The position numbers and the translations under genes are program-made. Below are positions 18,342-26,724 of a DNA stretch of 37,573 nucleotides, one piece after another. Positions within the stretch are counted from its first letter, which is position 1; every line of letters starts with the position of its first letter. The notes beneath the pieces were generated by a model. It searched no databases. It saw only the letters and a list, made by a program, of their open reading frames with translations, and was not told where the DNA came from. This stretch comes from Anaeromyxobacter sp. (lineage in GTDB: Bacteria; Myxococcota; Myxococcia; Myxococcales; Anaeromyxobacteraceae). The DNA lies in contig JANYBC010000226.1 in NCBI GenBank assembly GCA_025360965.1, forward strand, positions 1 through 37,573, read 5' to 3'.

Positions 18342-19217
18342 GTGTCCCTGTCGATCGTCCGCCCGCGCCGCAGCGCCCTCTACATGCCCGGCTCCAACGC
18401 CCGGGCGGTGGAGAAGGCCCGCACCCTCGCCGCCGACGTGCTGCTGCTCGACCTCGAGGACGCGGTGGCCCCGGCGGCCAAGGAGCAGGCCAGGCGGCTG
18501 GTGGTCGAGGCGGTGCAGGCCGGCGGCTTCGGCCGGCGCGAGGTGGTCATCCGGGTGAACGGCGCCGGCACGCCCTGGGGGGCCGCCGACCTGGCCGCCG
18601 CCGCGCGCTCCGGCGCCGACGCGGTGCTCCTGCCCAAGGTCGAGTCGGCCGCGGAGGTCTGCCGGGCCGAGCAGGAGCTCGGCGCCGCCGGGGCCCCCGC
18701 CAGGCTCGCCCTCTGGGCCATGATCGAGACGCCGCGGGGGGTCCTGGCGGCGCCGGCCATCGCCGCGGCCACGCCCCGCCTCGCCTGCTTGGTGGCCGGG
18801 ACCAGCGACCTCGTCAAGGAGCTCGGCGCCCGCCACACGCCAGGCCGTGCCGAGGTGCTCACCGCCCTCTCGCTGATCGTGCTCTCGGCCCGGGCCTACG
18901 GCCTCGCCTGCCTCGACGGCGTCCACCTCGACCTGACCGACGAGGCCGGCTTCGAGGGGCAGTGCCGCCAGGGGCGCGACCTCGGCTTCGACGGCAAGAC
19001 GCTGATCCACCCCAGGACCATCGCCGCCGCCAACCGGGCCTTCGCCCCGGGCGCCGAGGAGGTCGAGGCGGCGCGGCGCATCCTGGTGGCGCACGCCGAG
19101 GCGGAGTCCTTCGGCCAGGGCGTGGTGGTGGTGGACGGGCGGCTGGTGGAGAGGCTGCACGTCGAGGCGGCCCGGCGCCTGCTGGCGCTGGCCGAGGCAG
19201 TCTCGGACCAAACGTGA
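18342..19217 (+). CDS. CoA ester lyase (CitE / HpcH-HpaI family)
   Basis: This 291-residue TIM-barrel protein starts RPRRSALYMPGSNARAVEKA, followed by LLLDLEDAVAP, VIRVNG, VLLPKVESAAEV (metal-binding Glu), WAMIETPRGVL and KTLIHPRTIAAANRAF. These are the hallmarks of CitE-like enzymes such as malyl-CoA or citramalyl-CoA lyases, which cleave or form CoA esters with Mg2+. Without citrate-lyase partner genes nearby, a stand-alone malyl/citramalyl-CoA or other beta-hydroxyacyl-CoA lyase role is more likely than citrate lyase. The GTG start follows GAGGAG. Confidence 0.88.
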   Translation: MSLSIVRPRRSALYMPGSNARAVEKARTLAADVLLLDLEDAVAPAAKEQARRLVVEAVQAGGFGRREVVIRVNGAGTPWGAADLAAAARSGADAVLLPKVESAAEVCRAEQELGAAGAPARLALWAMIETPRGVLAAPAIAAATPRLACLVAGTSDLVKELGARHTPGRAEVLTALSLIVLSARAYGLACLDGVHLDLTDEAGFEGQCRQGRDLGFDGKTLIHPRTIAAANRAFAPGAEEVEAARRILVAHAEAESFGQGVVVVDGRLVERLHVEAARRLLALAEAVSDQT

Positions 19218-19287
19218 GGGGCGTCACAGTCGCTCGCCCCAAGGTGTGGTTCAATGTGCCCTCCGGATGTCTCGGGAGGGAGTGCGC

Positions 19288-20625
19288 ATGGCCACCGCAG
19301 CAGCGAACGCCGCAGCGCCGACGGTCGAGTACGAGTTGGAGGCCGGCTCGCACGGGCCAGGAGACCTCGAGGTCCTGAAGTTCGAGGCCGAGGAGCGGCT
19401 CTCCACCCCCTTCGAGCTCGACGTCACGGTGATGATCCGGCCCGGGGTCGACGTCGACGTGCCGGCGCTGCTCGGCGAGCCGGCCGCCCTGCACGCCGAG
19501 GCCGGGGACGGCGAGGTGCGCGACCTCCACGGGATGGTGGCGCGGGTGCGGGCCTGGGAGGAGGGCACCGGCGAGGACCGCAAGCGCCTGCGGCTCACGG
19601 TGGTGCCGAGGCTCTGGCGGCTCGGAAAGATGGCGCGCAGCCGGATCTTCCAGAACCTCACCGTCCCGCAGATCGTCGAGAAGGTCCTGAAGGAGGGTGA
19701 GGTGGAGCACCGGCTCTCCCTGGCGGCCACCTACCCGGAGCGCCGCTACTGCGTGCAGTACCGCGAGTCGGACCTCGACTTCGTCTCCCGCCTGCTCGAG
19801 GAGGAGGGCATCTTCTACCTCTTCGAGCACGCCGCCGGCGGCCACGTCATGGTGCTGGGCGACGCGCCCTCGGCCCACCAGCCGCTCCCCGGCGGGGCCA
19901 GGCTGGCCTTCCGCGAGAAGAGCAGCCTCAGCGCCGACGCCGACCACGCCGACGCCTTCTCGGCCGTCCGCGAGCTGCGCTCCGGCAAGATGACCCTGCG
20001 CGACTACGACGACCTGCGCCCGGCGCTCGACCTCACCGCCAGCAAGGCGTCCGGCGGGGACGAGGAGAAGCTGGAGGTCTACGACTACCCGGCCGGCCAC
20101 CACGAGCCGAAGGTCGGCGAGGCGCGGGCGCGCGTCCGCCTCGAGGCCGAGCGGGCCTGGGCCCTGCAGCACGCCGGCTCGAGCACCTGCAAGCGGCTGG
20201 TGCCCGGGTACGTCCTGGAGCTGGCCGACCACCCGCTCCCCGAGCTGAACGGGGAGTACGTGGTGCTCTCGGTGACCCACCGGGGCCACCAGCGCGGCCG
20301 GCTCGCCGCGGTCGAGGCGCACGCGCTCGACAAGGAGAGCTACCGGAACCAGTTCACCTGCCTGAAGAAGGACGTCCCCTTCCGGCCGGTGCGCCGCACG
20401 CCGCGCCCGGTCATCCCGGGCGCGCAGACGGCGGTGGTGGTGGGGCCGTCTGGCGAGGAGATCCACACCGACGAGCACGGCCGGATCAAGGTGCAGTTCC
20501 ACTGGGACCGGGAGGGGAAGCACGACGACCGGGCCAGCTGCTGGATCCGGGTGGCCCAGTCATGGGCCGGGCCGGGGTGGGGCGCGCTCTACCTGCCGCG
20601 CATGGGCCAGGAGGTGGTGGTCTAG
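19288..20625 (+). CDS. vgrG: VgrG1 (TssI) spike protein, part before an in-frame amber codon
   Basis: VgrG trimers form the puncturing spike of the type VI secretion tube. This part covers the gp27-like base (YELEAGSHGPGDLEVLKFEA; RLWRLGKMARSRIFQNLTVP; QYRESDLDFVSRLLEEEGIF) and most of the gp5 OB fold (GPSGEEIHTDEHGRIKVQFH, then SWAGPGWGALYLPRMGQEVV). It ends at TAG 20623-20625, codon 446, inside the OB fold. The neighbouring VgrG2 has Arg at the same place. The frame continues open for 310 more codons, so this is a nonsense interruption, not a natural end. ATG 19288 follows a strong GGGAGGGAG site. If translated alone it would lack the spike. Confidence 0.85.
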   Translation: MATAAANAAAPTVEYELEAGSHGPGDLEVLKFEAEERLSTPFELDVTVMIRPGVDVDVPALLGEPAALHAEAGDGEVRDLHGMVARVRAWEEGTGEDRKRLRLTVVPRLWRLGKMARSRIFQNLTVPQIVEKVLKEGEVEHRLSLAATYPERRYCVQYRESDLDFVSRLLEEEGIFYLFEHAAGGHVMVLGDAPSAHQPLPGGARLAFREKSSLSADADHADAFSAVRELRSGKMTLRDYDDLRPALDLTASKASGGDEEKLEVYDYPAGHHEPKVGEARARVRLEAERAWALQHAGSSTCKRLVPGYVLELADHPLPELNGEYVVLSVTHRGHQRGRLAAVEAHALDKESYRNQFTCLKKDVPFRPVRRTPRPVIPGAQTAVVVGPSGEEIHTDEHGRIKVQFHWDREGKHDDRASCWIRVAQSWAGPGWGALYLPRMGQEVVV

Positions 20626-21555
20626 TTCCTGGAGGGCGACCCGGACCAGCCGCTGGTCACCGGCAGCGTATACAACGGCGCCAACCCGCCGCCCCTGGCG
20701 CTGCCCGGGGACAAGACGCGGAGCACGCTGCGCACCGAGAGCAGCCCGGGCGGCGGCGGCTCCAACGAGCTGCGCTACGAGGACGCCAAGGGGAGCGAGG
20801 AGATCTACCTCCACGCCCAGAAGGACCTGAACGTGGTGGTCGAGAACGACCAGACCGCCACCGTGGGCGGCAACCAGAAGCTCGACGTGCAGGGGGACCG
20901 GAGCCGGTCGATCGGCGGCAGCCAGGTCCTGCAGGTGACCAAGGACGACACCAGCACCATCGGGGGGAGCCAGACCCTGGCGGTGGGAGCCAACCGGACC
21001 ACCACGGTGGGCGGGGCCCACGCGGAGACGGTGGGCGGGGACCAGTCGGTCTCGGTGGGCGCGACCCAGACCGTCACCGTGGCGATGGCTTCGGTGGAGT
21101 CGGTCGGGCTCGCCAAGGCGCTCAACGTGGGCGGCGCCTACGCGGTCACCGTGGGGGCCGCCATGAACGAGATCGTGGGGGGGCTCAAGTCGGAGGAGAT
21201 CGGCGGCGCCAAGGTGGAGGTGGTGGGCGGCAAGAAGACCGAGACGGTGGCCGGCTCGCGCACCATGAAGGTGGGGGGTGACCTCTCGGAGACGGTGGGC
21301 AAGTCGCGCACCCTCAAGGTGGGCAAGGACCTGACCGTCAACGTCGGCGGCAAGTTCCAGCAGGCCGTCAAGGACAAGTACACGCTCAAGGCCAAGGAGA
21401 TCATCCTCAGCGCCGACGACCAGTTCACGCTCAAGGTCGGCTCGGCCACCCTGCAGGTGAAGAAGAGTGGCGCCATCGTGCTGAAGGGCAGCAAGATCGA
21501 CATCAAGGCCAGCGGGAACCTGGTGCTCAAGGGCTCGAAGATCACGGAGAACTGA
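20626..21555 (+). pseudogene. C-terminal spike half of the amber-interrupted vgrG1
   Basis: In the same frame right after the [23 protein letters not shown] completes the OB fold and [20 protein letters not shown] leads into a long gp5-type beta-helix built from VGG-containing repeats (for example [18 protein letters not shown]). It ends KGSKITEN with no effector extension. No start codon with a good ribosome site is seen at the break; GTG 20833 would lose the OB strands. The full gene, 19288-21555, would be a normal 755-residue VgrG, so the two parts are one gene separated by a point change, unless the stop is read through. Confidence 0.8.
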
Positions 21556-21556
21556 G

Positions 21557-24022
21557 GTGGCCAGCACCGCGCGCATCAGGTTCGAGCTTCAGGTGGGCGG
21601 TCTCGGCGACGCCGACCTGGCGGTCCTGCGCGTCGAGGGGCGGGAGGGGCTCTCCGAGCCCTACGCCTTCGAGGTCGAGGTGCTGCGGCGCGACGGCGAG
21701 CCGCTCGACCTGGAGGACCTGGCCGGCAAGGAGGCCGAGCTGACGCTGCGGCGGCCCAGCGGCGAGGAGCGGGTGGTGCACGGCGAGGCCACCCGGCTCG
21801 CGCTGGTGGACCTGTCGGCCGGCGTGCCGCACTACCGGATCCGCATCGAGCCGCGGCTCTGGCGGCTAGGGCGCACCGCGCGGAGCCGCATCTTCCAGGA
21901 CCAGACCGTGCCCGAGATCGTGGCGGCGGTGCTCGACGAGCACGAGGTGGTGCAGCGCGCCTCGCTCTCCGGCAGCTACCCGAAGCGCGAGTACGTGGCG
22001 CAGTACCGCGAGACCGACCTGGCCTTCGTGTCGCGCCTGCTGGAGGCCGAGGGGATCTGGTACCGCTTCGAGCACGGGCCGGGGCGGCACGAGCTGGTGC
22101 TGGGCGACTCGGCCAGCGCCGTCGCCGATGGCGGCACGCAGGTGCCCTTCCGGCTGGACACCGGCCAGGGCGAGGACAAGGAGCACCTCTCCCGGCTGGA
22201 GCGGACCCGGCGGGTGGCCACCGAGGCGGCGACCCGGCGCGACTACGACTTCGTGAAGCCGGCGCTCGACCTCACCGCCAAGGAGGGCAGCGGGGCGCTG
22301 GAGGACTACGAGTACCCGGGCGGCCAGCTGGATCCGGGCGATGGCAAGCGGCTGGCGAAGCTGCGGCTGGAGACGCTCCAGTTCGGGGCGGCGACCTACG
22401 ACGCCACCGGAAGCAGCCTGGCGGCGCTGCCCGGCGCCACCTTCGAGGTGGCCGACCACCTCGACGGAACCATGAACGTGAAGCTGGTGGCGGTGCGGGT
22501 GGTGCACGAGGGGACGCAGGGGCGGCCCGGCACCGGCGGCGGCGCGGTGGAGGCGACCTACCAGAACCGGCTCACCGCTATCGAGGCGGCGCTCCCCTAC
22601 CGGCCGCGGCGGCGGACGCCGATGCCGCGGGTGGCCGGGATCCAGACCGCCACGGTGGTGGGGGCCTCCGGCGAGGAGGCCCACGTCGACCAGCACGGCC
22701 GCGTCAAGGTGCTGTTCCACTGGGATCGCGCCGGCGCCAGGGACGACACGTCGAGCTGCTGGGTGCGGGTGGGGCAGGCCTGGGCCGGCGCCGGCATGGG
22801 CGCCAGCTTCGTGCCGAGGGTCGGGCAGGAGGTGGTGGTCCGGTTCCTGGAAGGCGACCCGGATCGGCCGCTGGTGGCCGGCGCCGTCTACAACGGCCAG
22901 AACCCGCCGCCGGTGGCGCTGCCGGGCGACAAGACCAGGTCCACGCTGCGCACCGACTCGAGCCTGGGCGGCGGCGGTTCCAACGAACTGCGGCTGGAGG
23001 ACTCCAAGGACGCCGAGGAGGTCTGGCTCCACGCGGAGAAGGACCAGAACTCGGAGATCGAGAACGACTCCACTCGGAAGGTCCAGGCCAACGAGGCCCT
23101 CGAGGTGGCGAAGGACCGGCAGAAGACCGTGCTCGGCAAGCAGTCGCTGCGGGTCGGCGTCAACGACGGCGGCGACGTGGGTCAGAACAGGACCCTCACC
23201 GTGGCCGGCGCCCGGTCCACGGCGGTGGGCGTGGCCCACGCCGAGCAGGTGGGCGCGGCGCAGACGGTGACCGTGGGCGGAAACCAGGCGGTGAGCGTGG
23301 GGGCGGCCAGCATGCAGAGCGTGGGGCTGGCGGCGGCGCTCACGGTCGGTGGCGCCTACCTCGTCAACGTCGGCGGCGTGCACAACACGGCGGTGGGCGG
23401 GCTCAAGTCGACGCAGGTGGCCGGCGCGGCGGTGGAGGTGGTGGTCGGGTCGCGAGACGAGACGGTCGGCAAGGATCGGGCTTCGGACACCGGCGGCGGG
23501 GCCGAGCTCGAGGTGGCGGCCGGCGTGGCGCTCGACACCGGGAAGGACGTCACCGAGACCATCGATGGCAAGCTGGAGCTGTCGCTCCCGAAGGCCATGG
23601 CGATGCTGATGAAGGACGGGACCCTGGAGGCCGACACGCTCACCATCATGGTGGGCGGGTCGGTGGCGCTGGTGATGAAGAAGTCCGGCTCGATCGTCCT
23701 CTCCGGCGGCGACGTGACCATCGAGCAGGACGGCGCAGTGACGCTCAAGGGCTCCCAGGTGCAGAAGGACGCCGGGTCCTCGGCCGCCAGCGGGTCGGCC
23801 ACCGTGGCCGAGCTCAAGGCGCTCGATGAGGCGAACAAGGTGGCGCAGGTCACGTTCAAGGACACGCGCGGTGGTGGCGCGCTGGCCGGCCTGGCCTTCA
23901 AGGCGACGCTGCCCGGGGAGTCGCCGCGGGACGGCAAGGTCTCGGGCAAGGGGCTCATCGCCCTGCGCGACGCCAAGCCTGGCCAGTGCGAGATCGAGTT
24001 CGTCAAGCTGGAGGAGGACTAG
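21557..24022 (+). CDS. vgrG: VgrG2 (TssI) spike protein with a C-terminal transthyretin-like tail
   Basis: This intact 821-residue VgrG starts at GTG one base after vgrG1. It has the gp27-like base (residues 1-340), the gp5 OB fold (about 350-450; ASGEEAHVDQHGRVKVLFHW, GQEVVVRFLEGDPDRPLVAG), a VGG-repeat beta-helix (about 495-740), then a 70-residue tail: VAELKALDEANKVAQVTFKD, then GGALAGLAFKATLPGE and a closing CEIEFVKL. The tail reads as a transthyretin/prealbumin-like beta-sandwich. In enteroaggregative E. coli a VgrG tail of this kind binds a phospholipase cargo. Here the next gene is a lipase, so cargo docking is the likely role. Confidence 0.93.
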   Translation: MASTARIRFELQVGGLGDADLAVLRVEGREGLSEPYAFEVEVLRRDGEPLDLEDLAGKEAELTLRRPSGEERVVHGEATRLALVDLSAGVPHYRIRIEPRLWRLGRTARSRIFQDQTVPEIVAAVLDEHEVVQRASLSGSYPKREYVAQYRETDLAFVSRLLEAEGIWYRFEHGPGRHELVLGDSASAVADGGTQVPFRLDTGQGEDKEHLSRLERTRRVATEAATRRDYDFVKPALDLTAKEGSGALEDYEYPGGQLDPGDGKRLAKLRLETLQFGAATYDATGSSLAALPGATFEVADHLDGTMNVKLVAVRVVHEGTQGRPGTGGGAVEATYQNRLTAIEAALPYRPRRRTPMPRVAGIQTATVVGASGEEAHVDQHGRVKVLFHWDRAGARDDTSSCWVRVGQAWAGAGMGASFVPRVGQEVVVRFLEGDPDRPLVAGAVYNGQNPPPVALPGDKTRSTLRTDSSLGGGGSNELRLEDSKDAEEVWLHAEKDQNSEIENDSTRKVQANEALEVAKDRQKTVLGKQSLRVGVNDGGDVGQNRTLTVAGARSTAVGVAHAEQVGAAQTVTVGGNQAVSVGAASMQSVGLAAALTVGGAYLVNVGGVHNTAVGGLKSTQVAGAAVEVVVGSRDETVGKDRASDTGGGAELEVAAGVALDTGKDVTETIDGKLELSLPKAMAMLMKDGTLEADTLTIMVGGSVALVMKKSGSIVLSGGDVTIEQDGAVTLKGSQVQKDAGSSAASGSATVAELKALDEANKVAQVTFKDTRGGGALAGLAFKATLPGESPRDGKVSGKGLIALRDAKPGQCEIEFVKLEED

Positions 24023-25729
24023 ATGGCCGCCCCCAAGGTGCCGTGGTCCGACCTCGTCAAGAAGAAGACCAAGTTCACCGTCGGGGAGCCGAACGAGGTG
24101 GTGGTCCAGAAGGAGGTCATCCCCATCGTCTTCGTGCCCGGCATCATGGGGAGCCGGCTGAAGAAGAACGGCGAGAAGATCTGGGACCCGGACGCCAAGG
24201 GCTTCATGCTCTGGAACTACGGCATGGCCACGGTGGACGCCGCCGACAAGAAGGCGGCCCTGGTCGGCGACACCTTCAACGAGAAACTCCTCGAGCCGTA
24301 CCCGGACGACGCCGAGCACAACCAGAAGTTCTCGGATGGCGACTGGGCCCGCCCATCGACCTGGCCGACCGCCGAGAAGCGCGGATGGGGCACGGTCGGA
24401 TGGGGGACCTACGGCGAGATCCTCCAGAAGCTCCAGGCCGCCGAGACCTGGCCCGCCCCGCTGCACGCCTTCTTCGACTTCCCGGTCTACGCGGTCGGTT
24501 ACAACTGGACAGCCTCGAACCAGGACTCGGGCAAGAAGCTGGCCGACCGGATCACCGAGATCGTGAAGGCCCACAAGGACGCCGATGGCCTGTGCGAGAA
24601 GGTCATCGTCGTGACCCACTCGATGGGCGGACTGGTGACGCGCTGGGCGGTCGAGAAGGAGGGGGCCAAGGAGAAGGTGCTGGGGGTGGTCCACGGTGTC
24701 CAGCCGGCAGTCGGCGCGGCCACCACCTACTGGCGCATGAAGTCCGGCTTCGAGCGCGGCAAGGTGGCCGGCTTCGAACTTCCCAACCCGGCCGCCTGGG
24801 TGCTGGGGACCAACGGGCGGGAGGTCACGGCCCTGCTCGCCTGGATCCCCGGCGGCCTCCAGCTGCTCCCCGGACCCGACTACACCGACAACGCCGGGTC
24901 GAAGGACTGGCTGCGCATCTACGACCACGAGGGCAAGGAGGTCGCCAAGTTCGGCAGTGACGCCCTCACGCAGATCTACACCAACGAGGATCCGCTGGCC
25001 TACTGGCGGCTCGTCGAGAAGTCCTACCTGCTTCCAAAGCCGGTCCAGGACCTTTCGGTAGACGACGCCTGGGGAACCTTCGTGAACTCCGCCGAGGAGG
25101 CGAACGCCTTCCACGTTGAGCTCTCCGGAAAGAAACACCCGGAGACCCAGGTCTTCTACGGTGCCGGCAAGGGCACGCCGTCGTGCGACCGTGCCGTCTA
25201 CAGGGCGGTGCTCTACGGCTGGAAGGACGCCGCCAAGGACGCCTGGTCGATCGCCAAGGTGGTGAAGTTCGTGGCCGTCCCAGGGGTGGGCACTGCGCTC
25301 TCGGTCGGCTTCGAGGTGCTGAAGCGGACCGAATGGTGGCAGTCGCGCGGCGCCTTCAAGGTGCGGGCCCAGACCGCCGACGGCGGCGTGGACGTGGTGC
25401 TGTCACACCCGGCCGACGTGGCCAAGGAGAACGACCAACCGCACGGCCACGGCGCGGGTGACGGCACGGTCCCCGAGTCGTCCGGCAAGGCCTTGAAGCA
25501 ATGTGGCGAGGCGGTGGGGGGAGGCGAGAAGGACGCCAAGGCCTTCGACGGGATAGAGCACGAGCCGGCCTTCCACGCCGACCAGCGCGGCCTGCTCGAG
25601 AAGGCCAAGGACTGGGCCCACGAGCAGGTGGGAGGTCCGAAGAGCGGTCCGCCCGAGGACAACCCGGTGGCGTTCACGGTCGCCTCGGTCAAGCGGCTGG
25701 TACGGCTCAAGATCAAGAAGGCGAAGTGA
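24023..25729 (+). CDS. T6SS lipase effector, LCAT/PGAP1-like alpha/beta hydrolase
   Basis: This 568-residue protein starts directly after the VgrG2 stop, with GGAGGAGGA upstream. Its hydrolase core shows the oxyanion strand IPIVFVPGIMGSRL (residues 33-46), the nucleophile Ser200 in VVTHSMGGLVTRWA, Asp480 in AGDGTVPESSG and His513 or His518 in GIEHEPAFHADQ. PGIMGS with HSMGG is typical of LCAT/PGAP1-like lipases, which act on phospholipids or GPI-like lipids. No signal peptide is present, as expected for a T6SS cargo. The following exported Tli4-like protein supports a Tle4-type antibacterial phospholipase. A segment at 405-430 could form a membrane-binding lid. Confidence 0.82.
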   Translation: MAAPKVPWSDLVKKKTKFTVGEPNEVVVQKEVIPIVFVPGIMGSRLKKNGEKIWDPDAKGFMLWNYGMATVDAADKKAALVGDTFNEKLLEPYPDDAEHNQKFSDGDWARPSTWPTAEKRGWGTVGWGTYGEILQKLQAAETWPAPLHAFFDFPVYAVGYNWTASNQDSGKKLADRITEIVKAHKDADGLCEKVIVVTHSMGGLVTRWAVEKEGAKEKVLGVVHGVQPAVGAATTYWRMKSGFERGKVAGFELPNPAAWVLGTNGREVTALLAWIPGGLQLLPGPDYTDNAGSKDWLRIYDHEGKEVAKFGSDALTQIYTNEDPLAYWRLVEKSYLLPKPVQDLSVDDAWGTFVNSAEEANAFHVELSGKKHPETQVFYGAGKGTPSCDRAVYRAVLYGWKDAAKDAWSIAKVVKFVAVPGVGTALSVGFEVLKRTEWWQSRGAFKVRAQTADGGVDVVLSHPADVAKENDQPHGHGAGDGTVPESSGKALKQCGEAVGGGEKDAKAFDGIEHEPAFHADQRGLLEKAKDWAHEQVGGPKSGPPEDNPVAFTVASVKRLVRLKIKKAK

Positions 25730-26724
25730 CAAGCCGGAGGCGCAGACCGGCCAGGCTGGGTGCGCTGTCGCTGCTGCTGGCGGGGTGGTCGTTCTGGAGC
25801 CAGGCTGAGGCCAGGGAGGTCAAGATGGAAGAAGCGGCGGTCGGGAAGCTCGAGCGGGTGTATGTCGGGCGGTTCTCGCTGGAGGTCCCGGCGGGGGCCG
25901 CGCGGTACGGGGAGGAGTTCCTGGTCCGCAACATCGCGTTGACCGAGACGTCACTGGCCACTCCCGACGCGAAAGGGTGGGGGCTCGAATGGGCCGCTAG
26001 GCGTGCCGCCGTGGAGGGCCTCAAGTCGAGCCGAGTCAATGACCGGGCGCTCAACGGCACGATCACCCTGGACCTGGAACTCGAGCCAGGACGCCACGGG
26101 GTGATGGTGTACCACCACGCTTCAGGATCGGCGATGGTGACCGTCCTGAACTTGCGTCGCGTGGACGGGGTTGGGCTCTGGATGATGCGCGTCGCCGGTG
26201 GCAGCTCCGTGGAGGCAGTCCGCGCCAGGATGGCTGCCGTCGGCCCAGCCTACCAACCCGTCCTCAAGGACCAGCCCCGCCCGAGCGGCGACGTCTTCCA
26301 CCTCCCACGCGGCGTGGTCGCAGCGCCCTTCCAGGAGCAGGAGAAGGCCAAGTCGGTATTCAAGGGAGGTCCCCTGGCCGTGGAGATCAAGGTCCTGATC
26401 GAATCGACCGACGAACCGAAGGGCGGCGGTCTGCTGGCGCGCTTCGGCGAATCGGTGGCCAAGGCCGGCGCGGCCTTTGCGGCCGGCGTTTCGCCGGTCC
26501 GCAGCCGGGGGCGCGCGGTGGCCGGGATGAAGGGCGAGGAGTTCGTGATGCGCGACTCCGAGGCCGGCGACCTCTATTTCATGTGGGAGTTCAAGGGGGA
26601 GGCAGGCTCCGGGAAGCACCCCCGCATCCAGCTCCAGATGATCACCAAGCAGGAGCGGCAGCCGGAGAAGATGGCCTTCTGGGATGCGCTGGTCGACTCG
26701 CTCAAGCCGGCCGCTTCGCCGTGA
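25726..26724 (+). CDS. Exported Tli4-like immunity protein for the lipase effector
   Basis: This 332-residue protein begins at GTG overlapping the lipase stop. A signal peptide (LGALSLLLAGWSFWSQAEA) sends it to the periplasm. The mature protein has KLERVYVGRFSLEVPAGAA, a long middle with ITLDLELEPGRHGVMVYHH, and a C-terminal GMKGEEFVMRDSEAGDLYFM then WEFKGEAGSGKHPRIQLQM. This two-part layout resembles the Tli4_N/Tli4_C family that neutralises Tle4 lipases. Periplasmic location matches the site of lipase attack. The assignment rests on layout, motif wording and position; residue-level proof is lacking. It overlaps the next gene by GTGA. Confidence 0.72.
   Translation: MTSRRRRPARLGALSLLLAGWSFWSQAEAREVKMEEAAVGKLERVYVGRFSLEVPAGAARYGEEFLVRNIALTETSLATPDAKGWGLEWAARRAAVEGLKSSRVNDRALNGTITLDLELEPGRHGVMVYHHASGSAMVTVLNLRRVDGVGLWMMRVAGGSSVEAVRARMAAVGPAYQPVLKDQPRPSGDVFHLPRGVVAAPFQEQEKAKSVFKGGPLAVEIKVLIESTDEPKGGGLLARFGESVAKAGAAFAAGVSPVRSRGRAVAGMKGEEFVMRDSEAGDLYFMWEFKGEAGSGKHPRIQLQMITKQERQPEKMAFWDALVDSLKPAASP

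Noticed and set aside
20860-21350. Short periodic repeats that could suggest a CRISPR or tandem-repeat array
   Set aside because: The period follows VGG-type beta-helix turns of VgrG in frame, with no identical repeats or regular spacers. The same holds at 23140-23470 in vgrG2.
21866-25138. A 1090-codon open frame on the minus strand opposite vgrG2 and the lipase gene
   Set aside because: Low-complexity translation with no domain, opposite well-supported genes with correct motifs and ribosome sites.
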